This document shows, piece after piece, positions 24,895 to 33,019 of a stretch of 64,000 nt of DNA. This DNA is from Actinoplanes auranticolor (lineage in GTDB: Bacteria > Actinomycetota > Actinomycetes > Mycobacteriales > Micromonosporaceae). Made by a program: the position numbers and the translations under genes. The stretch spans positions 99,863 to 163,862 of the forward strand of contig NZ_BOQL01000044.1 of NCBI RefSeq assembly GCF_018332655.1, in the 5' to 3' direction. The notes under the pieces are model-generated. The model was not told the origin of the DNA. It worked only from the letters and a program-made list of their open reading frames with translations, and made no database searches. Numbering within the stretch: the stretch's first letter is position 1; every line of letters starts with the position of its first letter.

Positions 24895-27768
24895 TCAGCT
24901 GCTGAAGACCTCGAACTCCGCGGCCACCACGTTCGCGGCGGCGGGTGCGGCGGTCGTGCAGTCGGTGGCACTGCGCGGGTCGTTCTCCTGCTCACCGGCG
25001 TACAGCGGGTTGCCCGTGCACTGGTTGGTCAGGATCCGCAGCTTCACGTGGGTCGCCGGCGTCGCCCGGACCGGGAACGACTTGATCAGCAGGTTCGGCA
25101 CCTTCGGCCGGAACGAGCCGGTGTCGAAGGCGTTCGCCGGGCTGGCGTACGCCACCTTGTAGCCGGCGTCGGTGGCGCAGTCCGCACCCGTGGTCGCGTT
25201 GCAGGTGAGGATCTCGAACTGGCGCACCGTGCTGTACATCGACGCGGTCGTGGCGCCGGGGCCCGGGAAGGCGCTGAGCTGCACCCGGGAGACCAGCTTG
25301 GCCGTGTCGGTGGGCAGGTCGACGGTGACCTGGCGGCCCGCCGCCCCGCCGGTGGCGGACCACGCGGCGCCCTCGGCGTCATCGGTGAGCCGGCCCAGGT
25401 TGGTGCCGTCGCCGGTGATCGTGGCGCCGGACGCCGCCGAGGCCAGGTTGACCGGCATGACCACGCCGACCGTCGCGGTGACACCCGGGTAGATGGTCTG
25501 GGTGAACCGCTTGTGGCCGAAGCCGGCGCCGATGGCCAGGAACTTGTAGGTGCCCGGGGCCAGGGTGACCGTGGCCGGCAGGTCGGTGGTCGGGTCGGTG
25601 TCGGCGACCGGGACCGTGCCGAACTCGTGGTCGCCGACGTAGAGCCGGACCGGCTTGCCCGCCGCCTCGCCCAGCGCCTTGAACGTCACTTCGACGTTCT
25701 CGGCCGACGGCGACGCGAAGCTCGGCACCGGGTCGGCGTCCGACGGGCCGCTCGACGCGCCGGCGCCGAAGCCCCGGGCGGCGAACGCGTTCCACAGCAG
25801 GTCGGCGTTGGCCCCGTCGAAGCGCAGCGCGTCGGCGGTGATCATGTTGTCGCGCATGTCCAGCATGCTGATCGAGCCGGTCGCCGCGAGTAGGTACGAG
25901 TCGAACACCAGCTGCGCCCAGCGCCGGTTGCCCGGGCACTCGGTCGCCGGCGTCGCACCGGACGCGCAGCTCTCCTGCAGGGCCCGGGTGCCGGAACCGT
26001 ACCGGGCGATGAAGGCACGCCGCACGTCGAAGTTCGTGGCGCTCCAGATCTCACCGTCGGCGTGCACGGCCGCGCCGCGGTCGTAGCCGTAGTTGGAGTA
26101 GTTGAGCGGGCTGTTGCTCATGTCGTAGTTGCGGATGCCCGTGCTCAGGTCCCCGGTCACGTACGCGCCGGTGATGTACGGCGTGTTGCCCCGCGGGGTG
26201 TAGCCGCTCTCGAACAGGTACTCCATCGCCAGCAGGTCGGACCAGCTCTCGCCCATCGCCCCGCCCTGGCTGGAGCTGATGCCGCTGTCCGGCCCGGCGA
26301 TCATCCGGTTGCTGATCGCGTGGGTGTACTCGTGCCCGATCACCGTCATGTCGAAGTCACCGTCGACACAGGGCGGGTACGCGCTGCCCGCGAACGGCTG
26401 CCACATGTACATGTTCGTGGTCGGCTGCATGCCGTCCGGCGGGGTCGCCTGGTTGGCGTTGTTGCGGGTGGTCGCCGTGGCCGCACCCTGCTGGGCGTTG
26501 CCCCGCTCGGCGTCGCCGCCCTTGCCGTACGGCAGCACGTTGGTCTTCTGCAGGTTCCAGGTGGCCTCGGTGAAGCCGAGCCGGTACGACCAGTCGTGCA
26601 TCCGGTTGTGCATGGCGAACAGGTTCGCGGTGGCCGCGTCGGCGTCGGCCTGCTCCGGCGAGGTCAGCGCGTTCGGGTCGCACTTGCTGGTGTTCCACTG
26701 GTTGGTGAAGGGGTAGACGTACTCGCGGTCGGGCCGGGTCGCGGCGGGCACCGCCGGGGCCCCGTTGCCCCACAGCCGCACCGAGTCGGCGGAGTTGCCG
26801 CTGGTGGTGAACGTGGGCGTGCCGGTGGCCGGGTCGATGTCCCAGGGCTTGCCGGTGGCCGGGTCGAGCACCTGGCGGGCGCAGCCGGGCGCGGTCGTCG
26901 CGCACCACGTCTGCCGGGTGTCGGTGCCGGCCGCGGTCGGCGTGCCCGGGAAGACCTTCCAGTGCGGGTCGTCCTCGGCGAAGTTGACCAGGTTCTCCCG
27001 GATCAGCACCTTGCCGTCGCGGGCGTCGACGTAGGTGGTGTAGCCGAGCGGGTGGTCGGCGTCCTTGCTCAGCACGACAACCTCGTACGCCGCCCGCGGG
27101 GCGGCGCCGGGCATCGGCACCGCGACCTGCCGGACCCGGGAGTCGGCGAGCTCGTCGCGGGCGATGCCGGCGTCGGCCAGGGCGGCGGCGAGCGCGGCGT
27201 CGGGCGTGAGCGTCGCGGCGGCCGGCTCGGCGGTCTGCGGGCTCAGCGACGACGTGACCCGCAGGACGTCGCCGCCCTTGACCGCCACGGCGACCAGGCC
27301 GTCGTGGGCGGCGGCGAGCTTGCCGTAGCGCTGGCGCATCAGCACGACCGTGCCCTCGCCGACCTTGGTCTGCGCGATGGTGTCGAGGTTGTCGACGGCG
27401 GCGCTGCGCAGCGAGAACAGCCCCACGCTGTTCTTCAGGAAGGCCCGCGCGACCGCCTCGGCGTCGCCCTTGAGCCCGCCGGCGAGCTTGCCCTTGGCCG
27501 GGGTGACCGAGGCCGGGGTGCCGAGCTTGTTCCAGCGAGTCACCAGGTTGTCGTCGCGGACCAGGGAGCGCTGGCCCGCGGTGGGCCTGGCGGTGCCGCC
27601 GCGGTTGTCGACGAAGTCGTAGTCGTGGTCGGGGTGCTCGCCGGTCAGCGGCGTGGCCGCGGCCGGCAGCGGGTCGGCGGGTGCCGCGGTGGCGCCGATG
27701 GGCGCGGCGGCGATGATTGTGGTCGCGGCGAGGATTCCGGCGACGGCTGACCGTCTGCGTAAACGCAC
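24895..27768 (-). CDS. Secreted M36 (fungalysin-type) metalloprotease
   Basis: The 957-residue preproprotein starts at GTG 27768, 5 nt after AGGAGGC. It has a signal peptide (to about residue 27), a long propeptide with an FTP-type region (about 40-260), then the gluzincin catalytic domain with zinc motif HEYTH near residue 478 and the third ligand Glu in GESWSDLLAMEYLFE. After the catalytic domain come a pre-peptidase-like beta domain and a C-terminal beta-sandwich of about 200 residues ending NVVAAEFEVFSS. It would be an extracellular broad-specificity protease. Transcription probably ends at the 24851 hairpin. Confidence 0.92.
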   Translation of the reverse strand: MRLRRRSAVAGILAATTIIAAAPIGATAAPADPLPAAATPLTGEHPDHDYDFVDNRGGTARPTAGQRSLVRDDNLVTRWNKLGTPASVTPAKGKLAGGLKGDAEAVARAFLKNSVGLFSLRSAAVDNLDTIAQTKVGEGTVVLMRQRYGKLAAAHDGLVAVAVKGGDVLRVTSSLSPQTAEPAAATLTPDAALAAALADAGIARDELADSRVRQVAVPMPGAAPRAAYEVVVLSKDADHPLGYTTYVDARDGKVLIRENLVNFAEDDPHWKVFPGTPTAAGTDTRQTWCATTAPGCARQVLDPATGKPWDIDPATGTPTFTTSGNSADSVRLWGNGAPAVPAATRPDREYVYPFTNQWNTSKCDPNALTSPEQADADAATANLFAMHNRMHDWSYRLGFTEATWNLQKTNVLPYGKGGDAERGNAQQGAATATTRNNANQATPPDGMQPTTNMYMWQPFAGSAYPPCVDGDFDMTVIGHEYTHAISNRMIAGPDSGISSSQGGAMGESWSDLLAMEYLFESGYTPRGNTPYITGAYVTGDLSTGIRNYDMSNSPLNYSNYGYDRGAAVHADGEIWSATNFDVRRAFIARYGSGTRALQESCASGATPATECPGNRRWAQLVFDSYLLAATGSISMLDMRDNMITADALRFDGANADLLWNAFAARGFGAGASSGPSDADPVPSFASPSAENVEVTFKALGEAAGKPVRLYVGDHEFGTVPVADTDPTTDLPATVTLAPGTYKFLAIGAGFGHKRFTQTIYPGVTATVGVVMPVNLASAASGATITGDGTNLGRLTDDAEGAAWSATGGAAGRQVTVDLPTDTAKLVSRVQLSAFPGPGATTASMYSTVRQFEILTCNATTGADCATDAGYKVAYASPANAFDTGSFRPKVPNLLIKSFPVRATPATHVKLRILTNQCTGNPLYAGEQENDPRSATDCTTAAPAAANVVAAEFEVFSS

Positions 27769-27780
27769 GCATTGCCTCCT

Positions 27781-27922
27781 GGGATCGGCCTGGAGGATCT
27801 CTCCAGACGATCGAGACACTACGCGTGCATAGACGTGCATTGATGAACGAATTGTTTCAACCATGACGGCGGCGCTCGACTGCCGCGCCGGGGGAAGGTT
27901 ACGTTGTCCCGGGGGGTCGCCG
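27781..27922. promoter_or_regulatory. Divergent promoter region of protease and glcDEF
   Basis: This AT-richer spacer separates two divergent transcripts. It contains the direct repeat CGTGCAT (two copies 9 bp apart at about 27823-27840) and GAACGAATTGTTTCAACC. No regulator family can be assigned. Confidence 0.35.
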
Positions 27923-29371
27923 ATGACCACGCTTGACGTACTCGCCGCCCGGCTGCGCGCCGAGCTGGGCGCCGACCGGATCGTGAACGACCGGCAGGAA
28001 CTGCGGACCTACGAGTGCGACGGGCTGGCCCATTACAAGGTCATCCCCGGGCTGGTGGTGCTGCCCCGCGACGCCGCCGAGTGCGCCCGGACGGTCCGCG
28101 CCTGCGTCGAGGCCGGAGTGCCGTTCGTGGCCCGCGGCTCCGGCACCGGGCTCTCCGGCGGCGCTCTCCCGCACGCCGAGGGCGTGCTGATCGTGACGTC
28201 GAAGATGCGCGCCATCGTCGAGGTGGCACCGGACGACGAACGCGCGGTGGTCGAGCCCGGCGTGATCAATCTGCACGTCACCAGGGCGGCCACCCCGCAC
28301 GGCTACTACTACGCCCCGGACCCGTCCAGCCAGCAGATCTGCTCGATCGGCGGGAACGTGGCGGAGAACTCCGGCGGCGCCCACTGCCTCAAGTACGGCT
28401 TCACCACCAACCACGTCACCGGCGCCCAGGTGGTCACCCCCGACGGCGAGCTGGTCGAGCTGGGCGGGCGCGCGCCGGACACCCCCGGCTACGACCTGCT
28501 CGGCGCGTTCGTCGGCTCGGAGGGGACGCTGGGCATCGCCACCCGGGTCACCGTCCGGCTGACCCGGCTGCCCGAGTCCGTGCGTACCCTGCTCGCCGCT
28601 TTTCCCTCCACCGACCAGGCCGGCGCTGCGACCTCGGCGATCATCGCGGCCGGGGTGGTCCCGGCGGCGATCGAGATGATGGACGCGCTGGCCATCGAGG
28701 CCGCCGAGGCGGCTGTCGCCTGCGGGTATCCAGCCGGCGCGGGGGCCGTGCTCATCGTCGAGCTGGACGGCCCGGCGGCCGAGGTCGGCGCCCAGTTCGA
28801 CCAGGTCACCGCGCTGTGCGAGGCGAACGGCGCCTTCGAGCTGCGGATCGCGGCCGACCCGGCCGAGCGCGCGCTGTTCTGGAAGGGCCGCAAGTCGGCG
28901 TTCGCCGCGGTGGGCCGGATCAGCCCGGACTACATCGTCCAGGACGGGGTGATCCCGCGGACGGCGCTGCCCGAGGTGCTGCACCGCATCGGCGAGGTGT
29001 CCCGCGCGCACGGCGTACGGGTCGCCAACGTCTTCCACGCCGGCGACGGCAACCTGCACCCGCTGGTGCTCTTCGACGACGCGGTGCCGGGCGAGGCCGA
29101 GCGGGCCGAGGAGGTCTCCGGCGCGATCATCGACCTGTGCATCGAGTACGGCGGCTCGATCACCGGCGAGCACGGGGTCGGCATGGACAAGGCCAGGTAC
29201 ATGCCCCGGATGTTCACCGACGACGACCTGGAGACCATGCACCTGCTGCGGTGCGCGTTCGACCCGGCCGGCCTGGCCAATCCCGGCAAGATCTTCCCCA
29301 CGCCCCGGCTCTGCGGCGAGGTGCCCCGGCGGCACCGGGCCGGCGAGCCCACCCCGGCGGACCTGTTCTGA
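27923..29371 (+). CDS. glcD: Glycolate oxidase FAD-binding subunit GlcD
   Basis: The 482-residue protein is a PCMH-type FAD enzyme with PFVARGSGTGLSGGALPHAE, SIGGNVAENSGGAHCLKYGF, LLGAFVGSEGTLGIATRVTV and the C-terminal substrate-domain motifs NVFHAGDGNLHPLVLFDD and GSITGEHGVGMDKARYM. It oxidises glycolate or another 2-hydroxyacid with electrons passing to GlcF. ATG 27923 follows GGGGGG. It overlaps glcE by one base (TGATG), so the three genes form a coupled operon. Confidence 0.93.
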   Translation: MTTLDVLAARLRAELGADRIVNDRQELRTYECDGLAHYKVIPGLVVLPRDAAECARTVRACVEAGVPFVARGSGTGLSGGALPHAEGVLIVTSKMRAIVEVAPDDERAVVEPGVINLHVTRAATPHGYYYAPDPSSQQICSIGGNVAENSGGAHCLKYGFTTNHVTGAQVVTPDGELVELGGRAPDTPGYDLLGAFVGSEGTLGIATRVTVRLTRLPESVRTLLAAFPSTDQAGAATSAIIAAGVVPAAIEMMDALAIEAAEAAVACGYPAGAGAVLIVELDGPAAEVGAQFDQVTALCEANGAFELRIAADPAERALFWKGRKSAFAAVGRISPDYIVQDGVIPRTALPEVLHRIGEVSRAHGVRVANVFHAGDGNLHPLVLFDDAVPGEAERAEEVSGAIIDLCIEYGGSITGEHGVGMDKARYMPRMFTDDDLETMHLLRCAFDPAGLANPGKIFPTPRLCGEVPRRHRAGEPTPADLF

Positions 29372-30510
29372 TGGCGCTCTGGACCGACGCGACGGACGCG
29401 GACACGGTCGCGGGCGTGCCGGCGCGGTTCGTCGCGGCCCCGGCCAGCACCGAGGAGGCCGCCGCCGTCCTGCGGGACGCGGTGCGCGACGACCTGGCCG
29501 TGGTCGTGCGCGGCGGCGGCACGAAGCTGGACTGGGGCATGCCGCCGCGCCGGCTCGACCTGATCGTCGACACCCGGCGGCTGACCGGGGTGGTCGAGCA
29601 CGCGGCCGGCGACCTGATCGTGGTGCTGCGGGCCGGCACGCCGCTCGACGGGCTGGACCTGGCCGGCCAGCAGCTCGCCCTGGATTCCCCGGTGCCCGGC
29701 GCCACCGTCGGCGGCGCCGTCGCGACCGCCACCAGCGGACCCCGGCGCCAGCTCTACGGCACGGCCCGCGATCTGCTGATCGGCATGACGGTGGTCCGGC
29801 CCGACGGCCGGGTCGCGCACGCGGGCGGCAAGGTCGTCAAGAACGTCGCGGGGTACGACCTGGGCAAGCTGTTCACCGGCTCGTACGGCACCCTGGGCCT
29901 GATCACCGAGTGCGCGTTCCGGCTCCACCCGCGACCCGGTGTCTCCGCGCTGGTGCTGCGGACGGCCCCGGCCACGGAGATCGGCGCGCTGCTCGCCGCG
30001 GTCCGGGCCGAGCAGGTGGTGCCCTCGGCGGTGGAGATCGACGCCCCGGCCGAGGGCCCGGTGACCCTGGCCGTGCTGGTGGAGGGCACGGCCACGGGGG
30101 TACGCGACCGCGCCGCCCGCCTGGAGAAGGTCCTCGGCGGTCAGGCCACCGACGAGTTCCCGTCCTGGTGGGGGCGCTACCCGTGGGACCGGGTCGGGAT
30201 GAAGCTGACCGTACCGCTGTCGCACGTGCCCGACCTGCTCACCGCCGGCGTGGCGATCCGCGGCTCGGCGGGCACCGGCGTGCTCTACGCCGACGCCCCG
30301 GTCGAGTCGGCGCCGACGGTGGTCGAGCGGCTGCGCGCGACCGCCGTCCGCGCCGGCGGGCACGCCGTGGTGCTCACCGCACCGCAGCCGGTCCGCGAGA
30401 TCGTGGACATGTGGGGACCGGTGGCCGGCCTGACGCTGATGCGCCGGGTCAAGGACCGGTTCGACCCGGGACACCGGTTCGCCCCGGGACGCTTCGTGGG
30501 AGGCATCTGA
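29371..30510 (+). CDS. glcE: Glycolate oxidase subunit GlcE
   Basis: The 379-residue second FAD subunit has VVVRGGGTKLDWGMPPRR, a PCMH core ATVGGAVATATSGPRR and GKVVKNVAGYDLGKLFTGSY, and closes with RVKDRFDPGHRFAPGRF. It is shorter than GlcD and lacks its metal/substrate His cluster, as expected for GlcE. Start overlaps the glcD stop, and its own stop overlaps the glcF start. Confidence 0.93.
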   Translation: MALWTDATDADTVAGVPARFVAAPASTEEAAAVLRDAVRDDLAVVVRGGGTKLDWGMPPRRLDLIVDTRRLTGVVEHAAGDLIVVLRAGTPLDGLDLAGQQLALDSPVPGATVGGAVATATSGPRRQLYGTARDLLIGMTVVRPDGRVAHAGGKVVKNVAGYDLGKLFTGSYGTLGLITECAFRLHPRPGVSALVLRTAPATEIGALLAAVRAEQVVPSAVEIDAPAEGPVTLAVLVEGTATGVRDRAARLEKVLGGQATDEFPSWWGRYPWDRVGMKLTVPLSHVPDLLTAGVAIRGSAGTGVLYADAPVESAPTVVERLRATAVRAGGHAVVLTAPQPVREIVDMWGPVAGLTLMRRVKDRFDPGHRFAPGRFVGGI

Positions 30511-31886
30511 TGGTCGACGCGACCTGGGGCACCGGCCCGGCACCACGCGACGTGCTCGGCCCGGTCGCCGGGGAACCGGCTTTCGACGGGCACCGCCCGC
30601 CCCGGCGGGAGCTGGTCGACGACTGCGTGCACTGCGGCTTCTGCCTGACCACCTGCCCCACGTACGTGTTGTGGGGCGAGGAGATGGACTCTCCGCGCGG
30701 GCGGATCTACCTGATGAAGCAGGGGCTGGACGGCGAGCCGATGAGCGACGCCATGGTGCAGCACGTGGACGCCTGCCTGGGCTGCATGGCCTGCGTGACC
30801 GCGTGCCCGTCGGGAGTGCGCTACGACCGACTGATCGAGGACACCCGGGCCCAGGTCGAACGGCGTCATCCCCGGCCGCCCCGGCAGCGGTTGCTGCGGG
30901 AGGCGATCTTCGCGCTGTTCCCGTACCCGCGGCGGTTGCGGCTGTTGCGGGTGCCGTTGCGGGCGTACCAGGCCACCGGGCTGCAGCGGCTGGTGACCCG
31001 CAGCGGCCTGCTGCCCCGGCTGGCGCCCACGCTGGCCACTCTGGAGTCGCTGGCGCCGCCGCTGACCCGGGTGCCCCGGCCGCCGCGGCGGGTGCCCGCC
31101 CGCGGTCCGCGGCGCGCGGTCGTGGGTGTGCTGACCGGCTGCGTGCAGGGCGCCTTCTTCCCGGACGTGAACGCGGCGACGATCCGGGTGCTCGCCGCCG
31201 AGGGCTGCGACGTGGTGGTGCCACCGGCGCAGGGCTGCTGCGGAGCGCTGAGCGCGCACAACGGGCGCGACGGGCAGGCGCGGGGCTTCGCCCGCCGGCT
31301 CATCGACCGCTTCGAGCGCGCCGGCGTCGAACGGGTGGTGGTGAACGCGGCCGGCTGCGGCTCGTCGATGAAGGAGTACGCCGACCTGCTGCGCGACGAC
31401 CCCCGGTACGCCGGACGGGCGGCGACGTTCGCGGCGAAGGTCCGTGATCTGTCGGAGCTGCTCGTCGAGCTGGGCCCGGTGGCCCCGCGCCACCCGTTGC
31501 CGGTGACCGTCGCGTACCACGACGCCTGTCACCTCGCCCACGCCCAGGGCATCCGCGCCCAGCCCCGAGCCCTGCTCGACGGCATCCCCGAGCTGGACGT
31601 GCGGGAGATCGCGGACCCGGAGATCTGCTGCGGCTCGGCCGGCGTGTGGAACGTGCTCAACCCGGGCCCGGCGGCCGAGCTGGGCGACCGCAAGGCCGCA
31701 GACGTGCTGGCCACCGGGGCGCAGCTGCTGGTCACGGCGAATCCGGGCTGCCTGATGCAGGTCGCGGCGTCGGTACGGCGGCTCGGCGGTGAGATCGCGC
31801 TGGCGCACACCGCCCGGGTCCTGGACGCGTCGATCCGTGGCCTGCCGGTGACGGCGCTGCTTCAGCCGGCCAGCTCGTCGAGGTAG
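30510..31886 (+). CDS. glcF: Glycolate oxidase iron-sulfur subunit GlcF
   Basis: The 458-residue subunit has two 4Fe-4S ferredoxin motifs near the N-terminus, CVHCGFCLTTCP and CLGCMACVTACP, followed by two CCG domains with GCCGALSAHNG and EICCGSAGVWN. It passes electrons from the FAD subunits to the membrane quinone pool. Its 3' end overlaps the convergent TetR gene by 25 bp. With glcD and glcE it completes the enzyme; no glc regulator or permease is adjacent, and the TetR gene has its own operator elsewhere. Confidence 0.93.
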   Translation: MVDATWGTGPAPRDVLGPVAGEPAFDGHRPPRRELVDDCVHCGFCLTTCPTYVLWGEEMDSPRGRIYLMKQGLDGEPMSDAMVQHVDACLGCMACVTACPSGVRYDRLIEDTRAQVERRHPRPPRQRLLREAIFALFPYPRRLRLLRVPLRAYQATGLQRLVTRSGLLPRLAPTLATLESLAPPLTRVPRPPRRVPARGPRRAVVGVLTGCVQGAFFPDVNAATIRVLAAEGCDVVVPPAQGCCGALSAHNGRDGQARGFARRLIDRFERAGVERVVVNAAGCGSSMKEYADLLRDDPRYAGRAATFAAKVRDLSELLVELGPVAPRHPLPVTVAYHDACHLAHAQGIRAQPRALLDGIPELDVREIADPEICCGSAGVWNVLNPGPAAELGDRKAADVLATGAQLLVTANPGCLMQVAASVRRLGGEIALAHTARVLDASIRGLPVTALLQPASSSR

Positions 31887-32425
31887 GCGTCCAGCTCGGC
31901 CGCCGCCGCCTCCGGGCTCAGGTGGCCGGCCAGGACGTGGACCGACAGGCCGTCGACCACCGCGTGCAACCGGCGCGCGACCGCCTCGGGCCCGCCGGGG
32001 ACCAGCTGCCGGGCCAGGTGCAGGCACAGGTCGTACATCCCGGAGAAGTGCAGGCGCTGCACCCGGGCCAGGGCCGGGTCCCCCAGGCCCAGCGCCAGGA
32101 ACGCGAACATGATCGACGACTCGATGTGCCGTTCGGCGTCCAGCGGCATGGTCTGCGCCAGCACGGCGCCGACCTGCTCGCGGAGGGACCCCGGCGGGTC
32201 GAGCCGGCGGATCCGCTCGGTCGCCCGGGCGATGACCAGCTCGCTGGCGAAGGCGAGCAGCTCGTCGCGGGTGGCGAAATAGTGCCGCAGGGCGCCCGAG
32301 GACCACCCCGACTCCGCCGCCACGGTGCGGATGGAGATCTCGGCGACGCCGTCGCGGGCGATGACCCGCCACACCGCCTCGGCGAGCTCACGACGACGTT
32401 CGGTGTGATCCACGACCTTGGGCAC
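31862..32425 (-). CDS. TetR-family repressor
   Basis: The 187-residue protein has an N-terminal TetR HTH (AEISIRTVAAESGWSSGALR with HYFATRDELLAFASEL) and an all-helical ligand domain. GTG 32425 is chosen because -10-like GATAAT on the minus strand (32437-32432) lies 6 nt before it and no RBS is present. The operator half-sites at 32437-32475 adjoin its own promoter and that of the divergent membrane-protein gene, so it probably represses both. Confidence 0.9.
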   Translation of the reverse strand: MPKVVDHTERRRELAEAVWRVIARDGVAEISIRTVAAESGWSSGALRHYFATRDELLAFASELVIARATERIRRLDPPGSLREQVGAVLAQTMPLDAERHIESSIMFAFLALGLGDPALARVQRLHFSGMYDLCLHLARQLVPGGPEAVARRLHAVVDGLSVHVLAGHLSPEAAAAELDAYLDELAG

Positions 32426-32436
32426 TGGCCGATTAT

Positions 32437-32475
32437 CGCACGATCGTGTTATCAAGGAAGCAACACAGTCGTGCG
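32437..32475. promoter_or_regulatory. TetR operator: inverted repeat with 14-bp arms
   Basis: CGCACGATCGTGTT (32437-32450) and AACACAGTCGTGCG (32462-32475) form an inverted repeat with 12 of 14 positions matching, separated by 11 bp. Each arm is itself nearly palindromic (GCACGA/TCGTGT). It fills the 66-bp divergent spacer and abuts the TetR -10 element. Confidence 0.75.
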
Positions 32476-32491
32476 AAAAACGGGGGTCGTC

Positions 32492-33016
32492 ATGATCGCG
32501 GTCATCATCGCCTGCGAGATCGGGTTCTGGGTGCTGCTCGGCGCCGGCCTCGTGGCCCGGTACCTGCTGCGCGCCCGGGCGCTGAGCACTGCCCTGCTGG
32601 TGTCCGTGCCGCTGGTCGACGTGGTGCTGCTGGCGGTCACGGCGATCGACCTGCGCCGCGGCGGCGAGGCCGGCATCGCGCACGGCCTCGCCGCCGTTTA
32701 CATCGGCGTCTCGCTGGCCTTCGGCCACCAGCTCGTGGACTGGGCCGACCAGCGGTTCGCCCACCGGTTCGCGGGTGGGCCCGCACCGGTACGCCCACCG
32801 CGTACCGGGCGGGCCCACGCCGCCCGCGAGCGCCGGCAGTGGCTGCGGCACTTGTTGGCCTTCGCCGTCGCCGCCACCGTGCTCGCCGTCCTCACCCTCA
32901 TCGTCGGTGACCTCGGCCGGACCGTTCCCCTGTGGGCCGTCATGGCGCCCTGGTCCATCGCTCTGGTCATCGACTTCATCGTGGCCTTCAGCTACACCCT
33001 GTCGCCCCGTTCCTGA
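32492..33016 (+). CDS. Five-helix membrane protein, target of divergent TetR
   Basis: The 174-residue protein starts at ATG 32492 after GGGGG. Hydrophobic helices appear at about residues 3-25, 31-50, 62-80, 120-140 and 147-168, with a basic loop (RPPRTGRAHAARERRQWLRH) between the third and fourth. I do not recognise a functional family. The shared operator makes it the likely effector of the TetR repressor, for instance in stress or efflux-related membrane change. Confidence 0.7.
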   Translation: MIAVIIACEIGFWVLLGAGLVARYLLRARALSTALLVSVPLVDVVLLAVTAIDLRRGGEAGIAHGLAAVYIGVSLAFGHQLVDWADQRFAHRFAGGPAPVRPPRTGRAHAARERRQWLRHLLAFAVAATVLAVLTLIVGDLGRTVPLWAVMAPWSIALVIDFIVAFSYTLSPRS

Positions 33017-33019
33017 GCG

